From: JACXTP01 sp963827905
GTDB lineage: Archaea; Thermoplasmatota; Thermoplasmata; Methanomassiliicoccales; UBA472
DNA: 64,000 nucleotides
Direction of reading: 5' to 3'
Assembly: GCA_963827905.1 (NCBI GenBank)
Contig: CAWHCB010000010.1
Coordinates: 124,001-188,000, forward strand
This document shows, piece after piece, positions 1 through 9,729 of the stretch. The notes below the pieces were generated by a model, which saw only the letters and a program-made list of their open reading frames with translations, did no database searches and was not told the DNA's origin. The stretch's first letter is position 1. Each line of letters begins with the position of its first letter. Both the position numbers and the translations under genes were made by a program.

Positions 1-925
1 AGGCAGTCGCTGCTCTTCTCCGCCACCATGTCGAAGGAGATCAAACATCTGGCAGCTCGCCAGATGGTCGACCCCCAGGAGATACTGGTCTCCAAGGACG
101 AACCGGTCCTGGACCTGACCAAACAATATTACATGATAACGAGCAAGGAAACGAAGCGCGACGCCCTCTGCACGATCCTCGACGCGAAGGACCCCAAGGC
201 CATCGTCTTCTGTCACACCAAGCGCAAGGTCGACCAATTGACGAAGAAACTTCTGGCCGATAAGTACCTCGTGGGTGCCATACACGGCGACGTCGTCCAG
301 AACAAGAGGGAGAGGGTCATCAAGAGCTTCAAGGACGGTTCCATCCGCGTCCTGGTGGCCACGGACGTGGCGGCAAGGGGTTTGGACATCGACGCCGTCG
401 ACTATGTCATCAATTTCGACGCCTCGAAGGACCCGGACACATACGTCCACCGCATAGGAAGGACCGGAAGGGCAGGGATGGAAGGCATCGCAGTGTCGTT
501 CTTCTTGCCAGAGGAGCGTCAGATGATCAAGGAGATCATGTTCAGGACCGGCAAGCCCCTCGAGCGATTGGACCTCGAGGTGGTGCCCAGGGTCGAACCC
601 GAGGAACAGGAACTTCGCCGCGGTCCCAAACACCCCCCAGGTACGAGCACCGACCAACCCTCCCGCAAGGACGAATGTGGGCAGGTCGCCGAACTACCGG
701 ACCTCCATCGAGATCAACTTCGGGAACGTGGACGGACTGAGCAAGGCGGAGGTCGTGGAGCTGGTGAAGACCGGCTCCAATCTGACCCACGATAATGTCG
801 GAAGGATCGCCATGGGCGAGAGATACACCCACCTGGAGATAGTCGGAAAGGACGCGAGCAGGGTCACCACGGACCTTTGCGGCCACACCTACCGAGGTAA
901 GGCCGTGGAAGCGCGGTTGGTCTGA
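1..925 (+). CDS. DEAD-box ATP-dependent RNA helicase, 5'-partial, frameshifted
   Basis: This is the C-terminal part of a DEAD-box RNA helicase; the reading frame is already open at base 1, so the start lies outside the window. Visible motifs are SAT (motif III) at the left edge, VFCHTKRKVD, VATDVAARGLDI and HRIGRTGRAG, which form the second RecA domain. After about base 640 the frame changes. The following frame encodes a DbpA-type RNA-binding domain (YRTSIEINFGNVDGL ... GKAVEARLV) ending at 925. The shift lies between about 600 and 670, most likely at the C6 run at 633-638, and fits one extra base. The tail suggests a structured-RNA or ribosome-assembly helicase of the DbpA/CshA type; the exact substrate is inferred. 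Confidence 0.9.
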
Positions 926-1183
926 GACGCTGCCCTCCGTCAGGCGCTAATAGGCTTGGAGGGCCGTCCATCTTCTCCAAGCCGAGATACCCGGTCCGAA
1001 CCTAGTCGACCATTTGTCATGGTCAACAACCTGACCATGAACTCGTATGGATTGACCTTATTCGTGATCGACTCGGTTCAGACGACCAGCTTTTTCGTAG
1101 TGCCAGAGATAACGGGGCTACGCCATTCAGACATCCGAACTTTTATTAACAATGTCCTCCCAAAGCGGAAATGAGGTGAAAAA

Positions 1184-1373
1184 ATGTCGAGCGATGACAA
1201 GGACATTTCAGAGATACTGGAGGAGAAGGGGAAGGACCTGAAAGAAGTTCCTCAAGGATATGGACGCCAAGATCGAACATTGGAAGTTCTCCATCGAAGA
1301 GACGCATGAAGGGAGACGCGCGGAAGTGCACATAACCGCTCTATTCAAAAGCAAGACAAAGAAGGAAGAGTGA
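1184..1373 (+). CDS. small charged protein, frameshifted, unknown function
   Basis: A GAGGTG ribosome site sits 6 bases before the ATG at 1184. The first frame gives a charged N-terminus (MSSDDKDISEILEEKGKDL) and then a premature stop. Dropping one base at about 1247 joins it smoothly to a second frame (FLKDMDAKIEHWKFSIEE ... FKSKTKKEE) that stops at 1373. The result is a soluble protein of about 62 residues. I do not recognise the family. The good ribosome site and the coherent charge pattern argue that it is real. Confidence 0.6.
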
Positions 1374-1404
1374 GGGCTTTTCCAATCATTTCGTCAACGA
1401 TCAG

Positions 1405-1599
1405 TTAGTTGGTCATCAAATGAAGCAGAATGTTTCTGGTCGGGTCATCGAAGTGGAAATCCGGTCATCTCTGAATGAGCTCTAGGTTTTCCGCTGCCTT
1501 GAAGAGCTGTTTCCGCTGGAAATATTTTCCGGCGGTATCTATGATATCGTCCGGGTCGACATCTTCAGCAGTTCGCCGGTCTATATCGTGGCTCCTCGT
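1405..1599 (-). pseudogene. coding-like reading frame with one in-frame TGA
   Basis: On the minus strand one frame reads like protein for 64 codons (DDIIDTAGKYFQRKQLFKAA ... then PDFHFDDPTRNILLHLMTN). It is broken by a single TGA at 1465-1467 and ends at TAA at 1405. No start codon lies in frame, but an AT-rich TATA-like stretch (1606-1618) sits just upstream. It could be the end of a decayed gene, or a small gene damaged by sequence errors. I recognise no family. Confidence 0.3.
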
Positions 1600-1921
1600 T
1601 TACGCTATATTATAATGACAAGGTCTTAGAGAACTTCTAGGATTTGATCGCACGTGAAAACTCGATTGGAAGTCCCCTCTGATGGCCAGGAAAAAAACAC
1701 TACCAAACCACAATGGTATACGGTGGAACATGAGGGCTGCATGATGGCCAGCATCATATAACTTTTATAGTAGAATCGATAAATGGGGGAAGGCAAAATT
1801 ATAAAGAGGGGGTTATGATGGAGCAGCATCGGGATTGTTTCATTGGGTTCAGAAAGGGGACCAACAATGGGACACCCCCCTAGCCATGTACGGTCAAAAT
1901 CATCGATAGGAAGTGTTCGAT
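1600..1921. other. intergenic stretch, no gene recognised
   Basis: AT-rich DNA. It holds TATA-like sequences on both strands (about 1606-1618 for leftward and about 1795-1808 for rightward transcription) and a short GATAGGA ribosome site at 1904-1910 before the radical SAM gene. The short open frames here have no coding character. Confidence 0.5.
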
Positions 1922-3713
1922 ATGTCGTTTAAAAAAGTCCTTCTGGTCAAACCCTCTGGCAGACATGGTCTGTCCTATGCGTTCGATCTTATCCCTACCG
2001 GGCTCGAATACCTTGCTGCTATGATAGAGGACGTGGTGGAAGAGGTCACCATCGTGGACTTGGAGATGGAGCATAGGCCATTCGATGAGGTTTTCAATGA
2101 GCTCTTGATCGCTTTAAGACCCGACCTTGTAGGCATATCGATGTCTGCCACGGACCACAGCGAAGGTCTGGAGATCGCAAGGTTGGCCAAGAGCAAGGGT
2201 GCCGTGACCCTATTGGGTGGTTATCATCCCACCGCCATAACCAGATGAGCTACTGTCTCAGCCTCAGGTGGACCTGGTGGTCCGAGGGGAGGGTGAGCTC
2301 ACTATGCGGGAGCTTGTCATCAAAGGAGTGCCTGAGGGAGTGCGAGGCATCTCTTACAAGGATGGGGGTCATATCGTCCATAACCCTGATCGAGAGTTCG
2401 TTGAGGATCTGGACAGCCTGCCGTTCCCTGCTCGGCATCTTAGAAGATATTCCTATGGCACAAGGCTGATGCGTGACCGTAAGTTTGATGTTCTGACCAC
2501 ATCCAGAGGATGTTGGGGCAGATGCACCTTTTGCTGCGAACCGACCATGAGCAAGAGCCATCAGCGCTACCGCTCCCCTGAGAAGGTGCTGGAGGAGATA
2601 TTGGAGATCGTCTCATTCCATGATCATAAGCCCATCAGCATAGACATCACGGACCCGCATTTTATGGGAAGACCAAAACTGGTGGAGCAGCTGTGCGACC
2701 TCTTGGCGCCACATAAGCTCGACATCCGATTCGGCGTCAAGGTGCGAGCGGACTCGGTGGCGAAGCATCCTGAGATCGTACGAAAGATGATCGCTGTGGG
2801 GATCGAGGGTTTTGAGATGGGCATAGAGAGCCCGAACATCGAGGACATCAAGTCCACATCCAAGGGGATGAACACAGATGTTCACATCCAAGCGGTCAAC
2901 AACATAAAGAAATGGGGCGGGAATGCGGGAGGGACCTTTGTCATCGGACTTCCAGATCAGACAGAGGCCCAAATATTGGAATTCCCCGCTTATGCTAAAA
3001 AGATAGGGCTGACGAGCACCGCCTATGGCATCGCAACGCCTTTTCCCGGCACCGAATTCTACGAGGATTTGAAGGCCAAGGGATTGATATTTGAGGACGA
3101 CTGGAATCGCTTTGATGAGATGCATTCTGTTTTCAAGTCCGAGCACATCACCAGCGCACGGATCGAAGAACTGGCCTCCATCTGCATGGCCAGATTCTGG
3201 ACCGTGGACATGTTCATAGAAAAGGAACGGATGTTCACGATAAGGAACGGGTCAAAGAGACCGCTCGCCAAATTCATAGGTGACAAAATTCAGGAGCTAA
3301 TGTTCTCACTGGACATGGGCTCGCAGCTTCAGACCAAGAACCTAGATAAACATGTTTTGGCGGTCATTGAGGCCTCAGCCGACCCCGGAGTGGAGGAATA
3401 CACGCGGAGGGTGGGTATGCACAACGTCATCGACATGGCAACGTTCCTCAGGGTCCTTGGCGATCAAATGATCCAGCTCACCATCAGGAACAATGGAGTT
3501 GCCGTCACCAGCTGGGTCATGAAGACCAAACGAGAGGCGGTTGATTACATCCAGGTCATCCCAGGAAGGACCGACCTGAACACCATCAACCTAGAGATCG
3601 ACCTGAAGGATTTCAAGTTCGATGAGGGTCGCGACCTGAACCTCATCGAAATTGTCCGTATCCTAGGGAAATGCTCACCTCGAATCGGGGAATCAGGAAG
3701 CAACCGAACATGA
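1922..3713 (+). CDS. B12-binding domain radical SAM protein, frameshifted
   Basis: The first 105 residues are a cobalamin-binding Rossmann fold (KKVLLVKPSG ... LLGGYHPTAI). They are followed by a radical SAM core with the CxxxCxxC cluster motif in SRGCWGRCTFCCEP. The two parts are split by one extra A near 2239; removing it joins HPTAI to PDELLSQPQVDLVVRGEGE, the usual B12 radical SAM linker. A C-terminal extension of about 200 residues is unassigned. Total length is near 597 residues. The family does methyl transfers and rearrangements on unactivated carbon; the substrate cannot be told. ATG 1922 is preferred over GTG 1913 because GATAGGA at 1904-1910 is correctly spaced only for the former. 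No partner gene adjoins. Confidence 0.9.
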
Positions 3714-3950
3714 TACGGTTGTTGATGGCAGGTGGCATCGAGTTGGTGATTGGGTTTTGATAACGACCCAGAGTGAGAATGACTAGTTCTGCATAATACC
3801 TAGTCGGATGTTCCTATCGGCGGCCCTCAGGGATATGCTCGGATCAGTTTGAAATCCGACAAGCTCACCTTTTAATATAGTATGACCAGTTTTGTAATGA
3901 TGTCATTTGTCCTCAATTTAATTTATTTACCATTGAAGTGACTTCAGTTA

Positions 3951-5971
3951 TCACTTCCTTCTTATTATCACTATAACAATCACTATTACTGGAATGATAA
4001 GAAGACAGATGGGTGTTAGGAAGATTATTGGGTTGTCAAGGGCGACCTTGTCTGGAGAGATCGTCACGGTGACCGCATCCGACGATTCTCCGTCGCCAAC
4101 ATCGTTGTACGCAAGGACCTGGTAAGTGTAGGTTCCCTCCCTGTCAAGCCCCTCGTCGACAAACGATGTCTCCGTGATGTTGATGGATGTCAATTCATTT
4201 GATGGATCCCAACGCAAGAGACGATATCCTCGTATCGGTTCACCGCCGTTAATTGGTTCGAGCCAAGCAAGTGTGACATTGCTCTGCCCGGTGCTTGTAA
4301 CTTCAATCCAGGGGACTTTATCGGGTGCCCTGTGTGCACGCCCCTCTACCACATTGGACATGTCCCCCTCCCCCTTGATCATAAACAGGACTTACCCTGT
4401 ACCAATAGGTGATGCCATTGGTCAATCCGACATCGATATATTCTGTCGATTGCGCACTTCCAATTCTATCGAAAGGTCCGATCGGCTCGGCAGCACGATA
4501 GATGTTGAAGTATTGGATATCATGATCACCGAAGTAGACTGGCGCCTTCCCAGGTCAATTTGATAGATGAATTTCCTCCTTCTGCGATTAGACCAAGGGA
4601 CGATGGTGGTAGATCCATACTGGAGTACCTTTTCGATTCTAGACTTTCCAATCCTAAATCGTCAGTCTCTGACCACATTAATAATATCGAAAGATCAGCA
4701 CTTGAAACGATTCCCATTATCCATATCTTATTTTCGATATCGATGATATTCTTGGGACCCCCCCATCCATTTTCCGGCGTGTAGCGATTATATGAAATGT
4801 AAGAAGGGCTAAGACTACCGTTCTTGTTCAGTTTCCATTCACACCAGACCACAATCGGAAGACTTGGTCCATAGAAAGTTATCTGGGGTTCCATTCGGAA
4901 CGAATTGCTACTGTTATCAACGACTTCACTATGACCTAATTCCGTAGGCTCCCAACCGCTTCCCAGTTCATATCGAGCAACGTAAATATTGTGACCATCC
5001 CCATCTTCCCTCATCTGGGTCCAAGATGCGGCTGCACTTCCATTCCCATCAGTGGCCAACATAATGTTCTCCGTCCCATGGCCATCATGAAAGTTAAGGA
5101 AAAAGCTCGAATCCCATCCCTGACCTATTCTGAACGTAGAGCTCGAGACCCAAAGACCGTTGGACCAGACACATACAGCTGTGTTTTCAGAGACGAACTT
5201 CGCTGATACCCCTGACGAGCCTAACCCGCCGAACTGAAGAACTTCCTCGAAACCATTAGAGCTGTTCCATAATCTAGAATATGTACCAGAGTTCGAACCG
5301 AACCAAGTTAACCCTATGACGAATAGACAATCCCCCTTCCCGTTCAAGGTAAGATCTATTGATTCTATGACCTCTGGGAATCTATCATAGACATTGAAGG
5401 GTTCCTTCCAACCTGACAATCGATCGTAGTATGTGCAGTTGACGAAGTTGTTCATCCATCCCTCCTGAATCCAAGCCAACATGACCAACCCATCGGGCTG
5501 AGCGTCCATTACCAATTCTGACTTTCCCCAGGCAGCGGCCTGGTCGAGTCCGATCGATTTCCCCCAGGTCGTCGTTATATTGACAAAGCATGCACATACA
5601 CTACTTTGTTGACCCGTATTTCGAATCCAGGCCATCAAGAATGATCCGTCTCCGAGCGAAATAAGATTAAGATTGCTGATGGATCCTTCGACTGAATCGA
5701 TGGTCCTTTCGCTCGTCCAGATAGTATGGTCGGATGAGAACGCGATGCCTACTTCGCTGTTCCCATCGATCGTGGTCACCCATGAGGTTGCGACAATCCC
5801 ATTTTGCGAGTGAATTAATTTCAGATCAGAATAATGGGTCGGCGAGGGCGATCTTATCGTTGTTTGGGAATCCCAACCGATGGCATTCGCCTCTGCCACC
5901 ATGGGGAAGGAGGAAATCAACAGTAAAATGGAAAAGATGGTGAGTCCAATTTTCAAAATAGCGTTGGCCAT
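3951..5971 (-). CDS. secreted, membrane-anchored protein with repeat domain and two FnIII domains, frameshifted
   Basis: The protein begins with a signal peptide (MANAILKIGLTIFSILLLIS) after an AGGAGTG ribosome site, so I start at 5971 rather than at the upstream ATG at 6019. About 440 residues of beta-rich, repeat-like sequence follow (recurrent LMAWI, SWTQM, VVWCEW patterns, resembling a sialidase-type propeller). Then come two fibronectin type III domains, a C-terminal transmembrane helix and RRK. Two single-base insertions, near 4540 and in the G-run near 4378, break the frame; repairing both restores the first FnIII domain. It is probably a surface adhesin or binding protein. No catalytic motif is visible. 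The region is more AT-rich than the rest of the window. Confidence 0.8.
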
Positions 5972-6065
5972 ATCGAACCCACTCCTATGGATTTGTGCAT
6001 TATCTGAGAGGCTATTCAATCTTGTTGTTCACGAAAGGGGGAGGATAAGCAGCTGAGCCTTTTTA

Positions 6066-6304
6066 TTAAAGACTGCTGACCTTATCATAAGAGGCGTCAA
6101 GATCGTATGAGAAACGTTCCAGTGTGTAGGAATAATGCTTCAGCTTCCGAATGACCTCAGTTGATTTCCAAGGTTTACCATACAATCCGCATAACTCCAT
6201 TACTATGCCAGTAAACCTATGGGGTCATTTCCGTCAAGTGAATAACGGTTGTTCATGTAGAACGCTCGCCACCAGGGAAGATCTGAAGGTAGATGATTAT
6301 GCAC
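6066..6304 (-). pseudogene. possible small frameshifted ORF, unknown
   Basis: An ATG at 6200 opens a 44-residue frame (MELCGLYGKPWKSTEVIRKL ... DKVSSL) ending at 6066. Upstream, a neighbouring frame continues in protein-like style (LPWWRAFYMNNRYSLDGN). The two would join through one indel at the GGGG run near 6221-6224, giving about 79 residues from a GTG at 6304. I see no ribosome site and know no homologue. It could equally be chance. Confidence 0.3.
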
Positions 6305-6634
6305 CGACGAAACCTGGCTGCGGCAATGTCAGCCTGCAGATAGCATATCCCGACAGATAGAAGAGCAATTTGTGAAGAATTCGCATCTGAATGGTCCGTA
6401 TGGAGATGCATGTCCACGCTGGAAAAACCCTGGTGGCCTAGGTCCTCTAGATTCGGAGCCTCGAATCTGACCCGCTGCCTTCTCTCATTCTGAATTTGGT
6501 TGTTTAATGGTCAAAGAGATAAAGAACACACCGATGCGGCTTTGCGGAGATGCAATGCTCTTCCTTGACCTAAATGAATTGCAGACATACCAATCATTAA
6601 TAAGGTGTTTTAACAAACGAAATTTGGTGACAAA
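6305..6634. other. intergenic stretch, no gene recognised
   Basis: No convincing coding frame on either strand and no RNA gene recognised. Its last bases carry the GGTGA ribosome site (6625-6629) of the small membrane protein that follows. Confidence 0.5.
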
Positions 6635-6779
6635 ATGGCGATAACGATGAATTGGGGAGCCATAGGGATAGGTTCTGTATTAGCATTCCTTTTTTGGCTG
6701 GCTCATCTTTGGCCTGCTGGGTGCGGTGATCCTAGCACTTATAGTACTAGTCGTGCTCGGGATCTTGAAATTCAAATAG
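6635..6779 (+). CDS. small two-helix membrane protein, frameshifted
   Basis: A GGTGA ribosome site precedes ATG 6635. The first frame encodes MAITMNWGAIGIGSVLAFL. A run of six T at 6690-6695 has one base too many. With it removed the protein continues as FGWLIFGLLGAVILALIVL and ends LGILKFK at 6779. The repaired product is about 47 residues with two hydrophobic helices. Its function is unknown. The next gene starts 60 bases downstream and may be co-transcribed. Confidence 0.6.
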
Positions 6780-6839
6780 GTATCCCCTTTTTGCAGGTTT
6801 ATGAGAGGGTCTATTCCCCTCATCACGGAGTTGAATAGT

Positions 6840-7097
6840 ATGACCGGGAAGAAACGCAAGAATCCAGAGATAGAAGAGGATGAGATCATCGACAAGGGAG
6901 ATGAAGAGCATGAGGACATCTACGATGAGGAATCTAGGGAGGAGATGGTTGAGAACGATGAGATAACGGCCGCCGAGGAGGGATTCATGCGTGGATGGGA
7001 CGGCACTGTGGAAGGTGGTAAGAAACATAAGAAGGACAGCGATCACAATGACACGACGTCGGTCGAACTCGTGAAGGACCAGTATAATGAGGATTGA
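6840..7097 (+). CDS. small acidic protein, unknown function
   Basis: The ATG at 6840 is preceded by a GGAG site; an earlier in-frame ATG at 6801 has none. The 85-residue product is very acidic in the middle (PEIEEDEIIDKGDEEHEDIY), followed by EEGFMRGWDG, a short motif seen in other small archaeal and bacterial acidic proteins. No membrane segment or cysteine cluster is present. The function is not known. It follows the small membrane protein on the same strand. Confidence 0.6.
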   Translation: MTGKKRKNPEIEEDEIIDKGDEEHEDIYDEESREEMVENDEITAAEEGFMRGWDGTVEGGKKHKKDSDHNDTTSVELVKDQYNED

Positions 7098-7315
7098 TGC
7101 GGTTTCACATTTCAAAACCTTATTGACAGTCGCGCCCGTCCCGTTATTTAGGACAATAAAAGCGCCGCATCCCTTTGCATAAGTGGTAATGAGGTGCAGA
7201 GTGCTGAGAATTCACTTTCAAGAGAGGTCGTTCTCTCTGGGCGCATCATAGACACTCCTTAAAACTAGAGAGGATTCTGTTTAGGCGGTATTCCCTTTTT
7301 CTTGGGGCAATTCAA

Positions 7316-9277
7316 TCATGAGTCTAGAGGCGTCCCGAACGCCCTTGCTCGAACGCGCGACTCAACAAGCTTGTCCTCCCCCAGGGCGCTTCTCGAATAC
7401 TCGATATCCTCCTCTATCTTCATCTCCACCTGGAGGTCAAACCCACCAGCGCTCCTTCGCCCTTTGCAGTGCGTGTAAAGAAGCCATCTCCTTGGCCTTG
7501 CAGATGGCATCGTAATGCGTCGTGTAATAGATGGGTGTGGAAAAGACCGAGTACACCGCGTAACCCTTCTCTCGCGGATAGACGAACACGTCGACGAACT
7601 CGGAAACCTGCCCGCATACTGCGCCTATCGCATTGCCGACGTCATAGTTGTCCGGTATCATGATCTGGACGTCCATTATTTCCGAGAGAGGAGAGACAAA
7701 GGCTCTGGCCGGACCGCCGAGCCCCACCAACGGGTGGTCTATCTTCACATTCAACCTGAGTTTGGGGAAAGATCGCCTGCCGCTCATGTTATGGATGATG
7801 TGCTGGAGGGCCTCTGATTTTGGCAGCTCCCCCAGCTCGTCGGATATGATCTTCTTGAGCACTTCCTCGGCTATGCGCGATGATACCATGTTCATGATTT
7901 TGCTGGTGAACTCGTCCTCTTTCATGTTGAGCGCTATGGAGAACATCTTTACCCCGAGCTTTGCGGCATCGACATCGCCCTCGGTGTAGATGCCGGTGGC
8001 GTGCAGAACGTCCGTTGGCGTCAGCCCTATGCCCTCGATGGCACCTTGGCTCAAGAGCGACCCGATGTGCCTCTCGATCAGGTACATCTCCTCGAAGACC
8101 TCCTTCAGCTCCCCGAAGGTCTTGGGACCGTTGGCGCGGAGGTGATCGATTATCAATCTCTCGTATGAGGATGCGTGGTCGAAGTCCCGGGGAGTGGCCG
8201 AAAGGAACCGGGCCTCGCCCAGTTCTCTCATCCTGTTGACCAGTCTCGGGAACTTCTCCTTGGCGAAGCAAAGGGGCGTCACCCTTTGGGGCCCGATCTT
8301 CAGGCCATTCTTGGAGGGCCTTATCTCGGAGTCTCCCCCGAGGGCCACGGTCCACACGTTCACGGCCTCGACCCTGGTCGGCCAGGATCCGACGACCGCG
8401 CCGGCTGCCGATATCCTGGACCTCCCTCCTTCGATGACGGCTATGTCCGTTGACGTTCCGCCGATATCGACGACGATGCAATCCTCCTGCCCAGAGAGAA
8501 GCTTTCCGCCCATGGCGCTCGCGGCAGGCCCGGAAAGGATCGTGTCCACCGGCCGTTCCCTCGCCGCCTTGAGGTTCATCAGCGTCCCGTCGCCCTTGAA
8601 GACCATTATCGGTGCCTTGATCCCTCGCCTGACCATGATCTCCTGGACCTTCCTCAGGAAGTCGTTCAACACCGGGATCAGTCCGGCGTTGAGCACCGCC
8701 GTGACCGTGCGCTCGTAGATCCCGAGCTCACCGGTCAGCTCATGACCCATTACCACGGGGATGTCGTATCTGTCCCTTATGAGGCGCTTCACCTCGACCT
8801 CATGGAGGTGGTTGAAGACGCTGAACAACCCGGACACCACGATGGAATCCACGCATTTTGCCATCTCGTCGATGGCCTTTCTCGCCCCATCCAGGTCCAA
8901 GTGATTCCTGGATGCGCCCTCTGACATCGTGCCCTCCGGACAGGAAGCATTGCTGCTTTGGCACCGAACTCCTGGCCCTCCTCCGGCCTCCATCCAAGGC
9001 CGATGAGCCCGACCCGCCCTCCCTTCCTCTCCAGCACCGAGTTGGTGGCCAGAGTGGTCGAGACGCCGACGAGGCTTGGAACGAAATCCTTGTCCCCTAG
9101 GCCATCGAGCACCCTGTCGACGGTCTCGCCCAGGCCGATGCTGAGGTCGTGATGGGTGGTCCTGGATTTGGACCTGGCAAGCACTTCTATGGTCTGAAGG
9201 TCCACTATCGCAGCGTCGGTGTATGTGCCGCCGGTGTCTATGCCCAGACCATAGTTGATCCTTGAACCCTTGTTCAT
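7316..9277 (-). CDS. hydantoinase/oxoprolinase family protein (HyuA-like), frameshifted
   Basis: This is an ASKHA-fold ATPase of the hydantoinase/oxoprolinase family. The N-terminus has the phosphate-binding motif GLGIDTGGTYTDAAIVD, and a second ATP motif VDIGGTSTDIAV lies mid-protein. The start at 9277 (MNKGSRINYG) is chosen because it lies just before the conserved fold. Two shifts break the gene: near 8945 (one base missing or two extra) and near 7460 (one extra base). After the second, the C-terminus reads GGFDLQVEMKIEEDIEYSRS and ends at 7316. Length is about 650 residues. Such proteins hydrolyse cyclic amides with ATP or act as subunits of acetone-type carboxylases. No HyuB partner is adjacent, so the substrate is open. 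Confidence 0.85.
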
Positions 9278-9729
9278 GCTCGATGCTATCCCAGTCACGC
9301 AAGACCTTCGTAATGAATGGCAATGGAAATGAGCACGCCCTATAAATGATAAACCAATCGGCGTTCGGTCCGTTCTTAAAATCATCAATATTGGTGCCCT
9401 TCGGTTGGTTGTCGACAAGGTCCATATCATAGATCCCTTTGAATATCGCGAGGCAGGGACGAGTGAAGGACCGCGATCATTCGATAGAAGGCCCCATAGT
9501 CACCTAGGTCGGGTCAATTCAATGGAGGTGGAACGGGGACGGTAGTGTAAGGAGAGCGTTGGGTTTCGAACTCGGTCACGTGCAGAAACCTGTTGGTAAT
9601 GGTCATTCTGCAAAAAATTTTAAATCCCCTTATGAAACATAATCGAGGTAACGAGGCGGATGGGCGAAAAATAAATTATTAAGGACGTGTTCAACCAATA
9701 ATTATCAAAGTCGAAGAGGATTTTTACCG
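9278..9729. other. divergent promoter region between hydantoinase and homospermidine synthase
   Basis: 452 bases without a gene. TATAAATGATAAACC at 9341-9355 could serve the leftward hydantoinase gene. AT-rich boxes near 9610-9622 and 9668-9684 could serve the rightward gene. A GAGGAT ribosome site lies at 9717-9722. Confidence 0.5.

Noticed and set aside
956..1174. 72-residue ORF after the helicase
   Set aside because: No ribosome site, no ATG at the start and a Ser/Arg/Pro-rich beginning; it looks like chance between two real genes.
1405..1599. Selenocysteine or pyrrolysine recoding
   Set aside because: The stop is TGA, so pyrrolysine is excluded. No SECIS-like structure or selenoprotein family is recognisable, and the base itself is doubtful in this assembly.
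6151..6360. 69-residue plus-strand ORF
   Set aside because: Low coding character. The opposite strand holds a better, though still weak, candidate.
7789..8481. Long Arg/Gly-rich ORFs antisense or out of frame to high-GC genes (also at 19108-20103, 21835-22908, 34941-36002, 35597-37114)
   Set aside because: They are shadows caused by high GC at the third codon position. The frames with known motifs are the genes.
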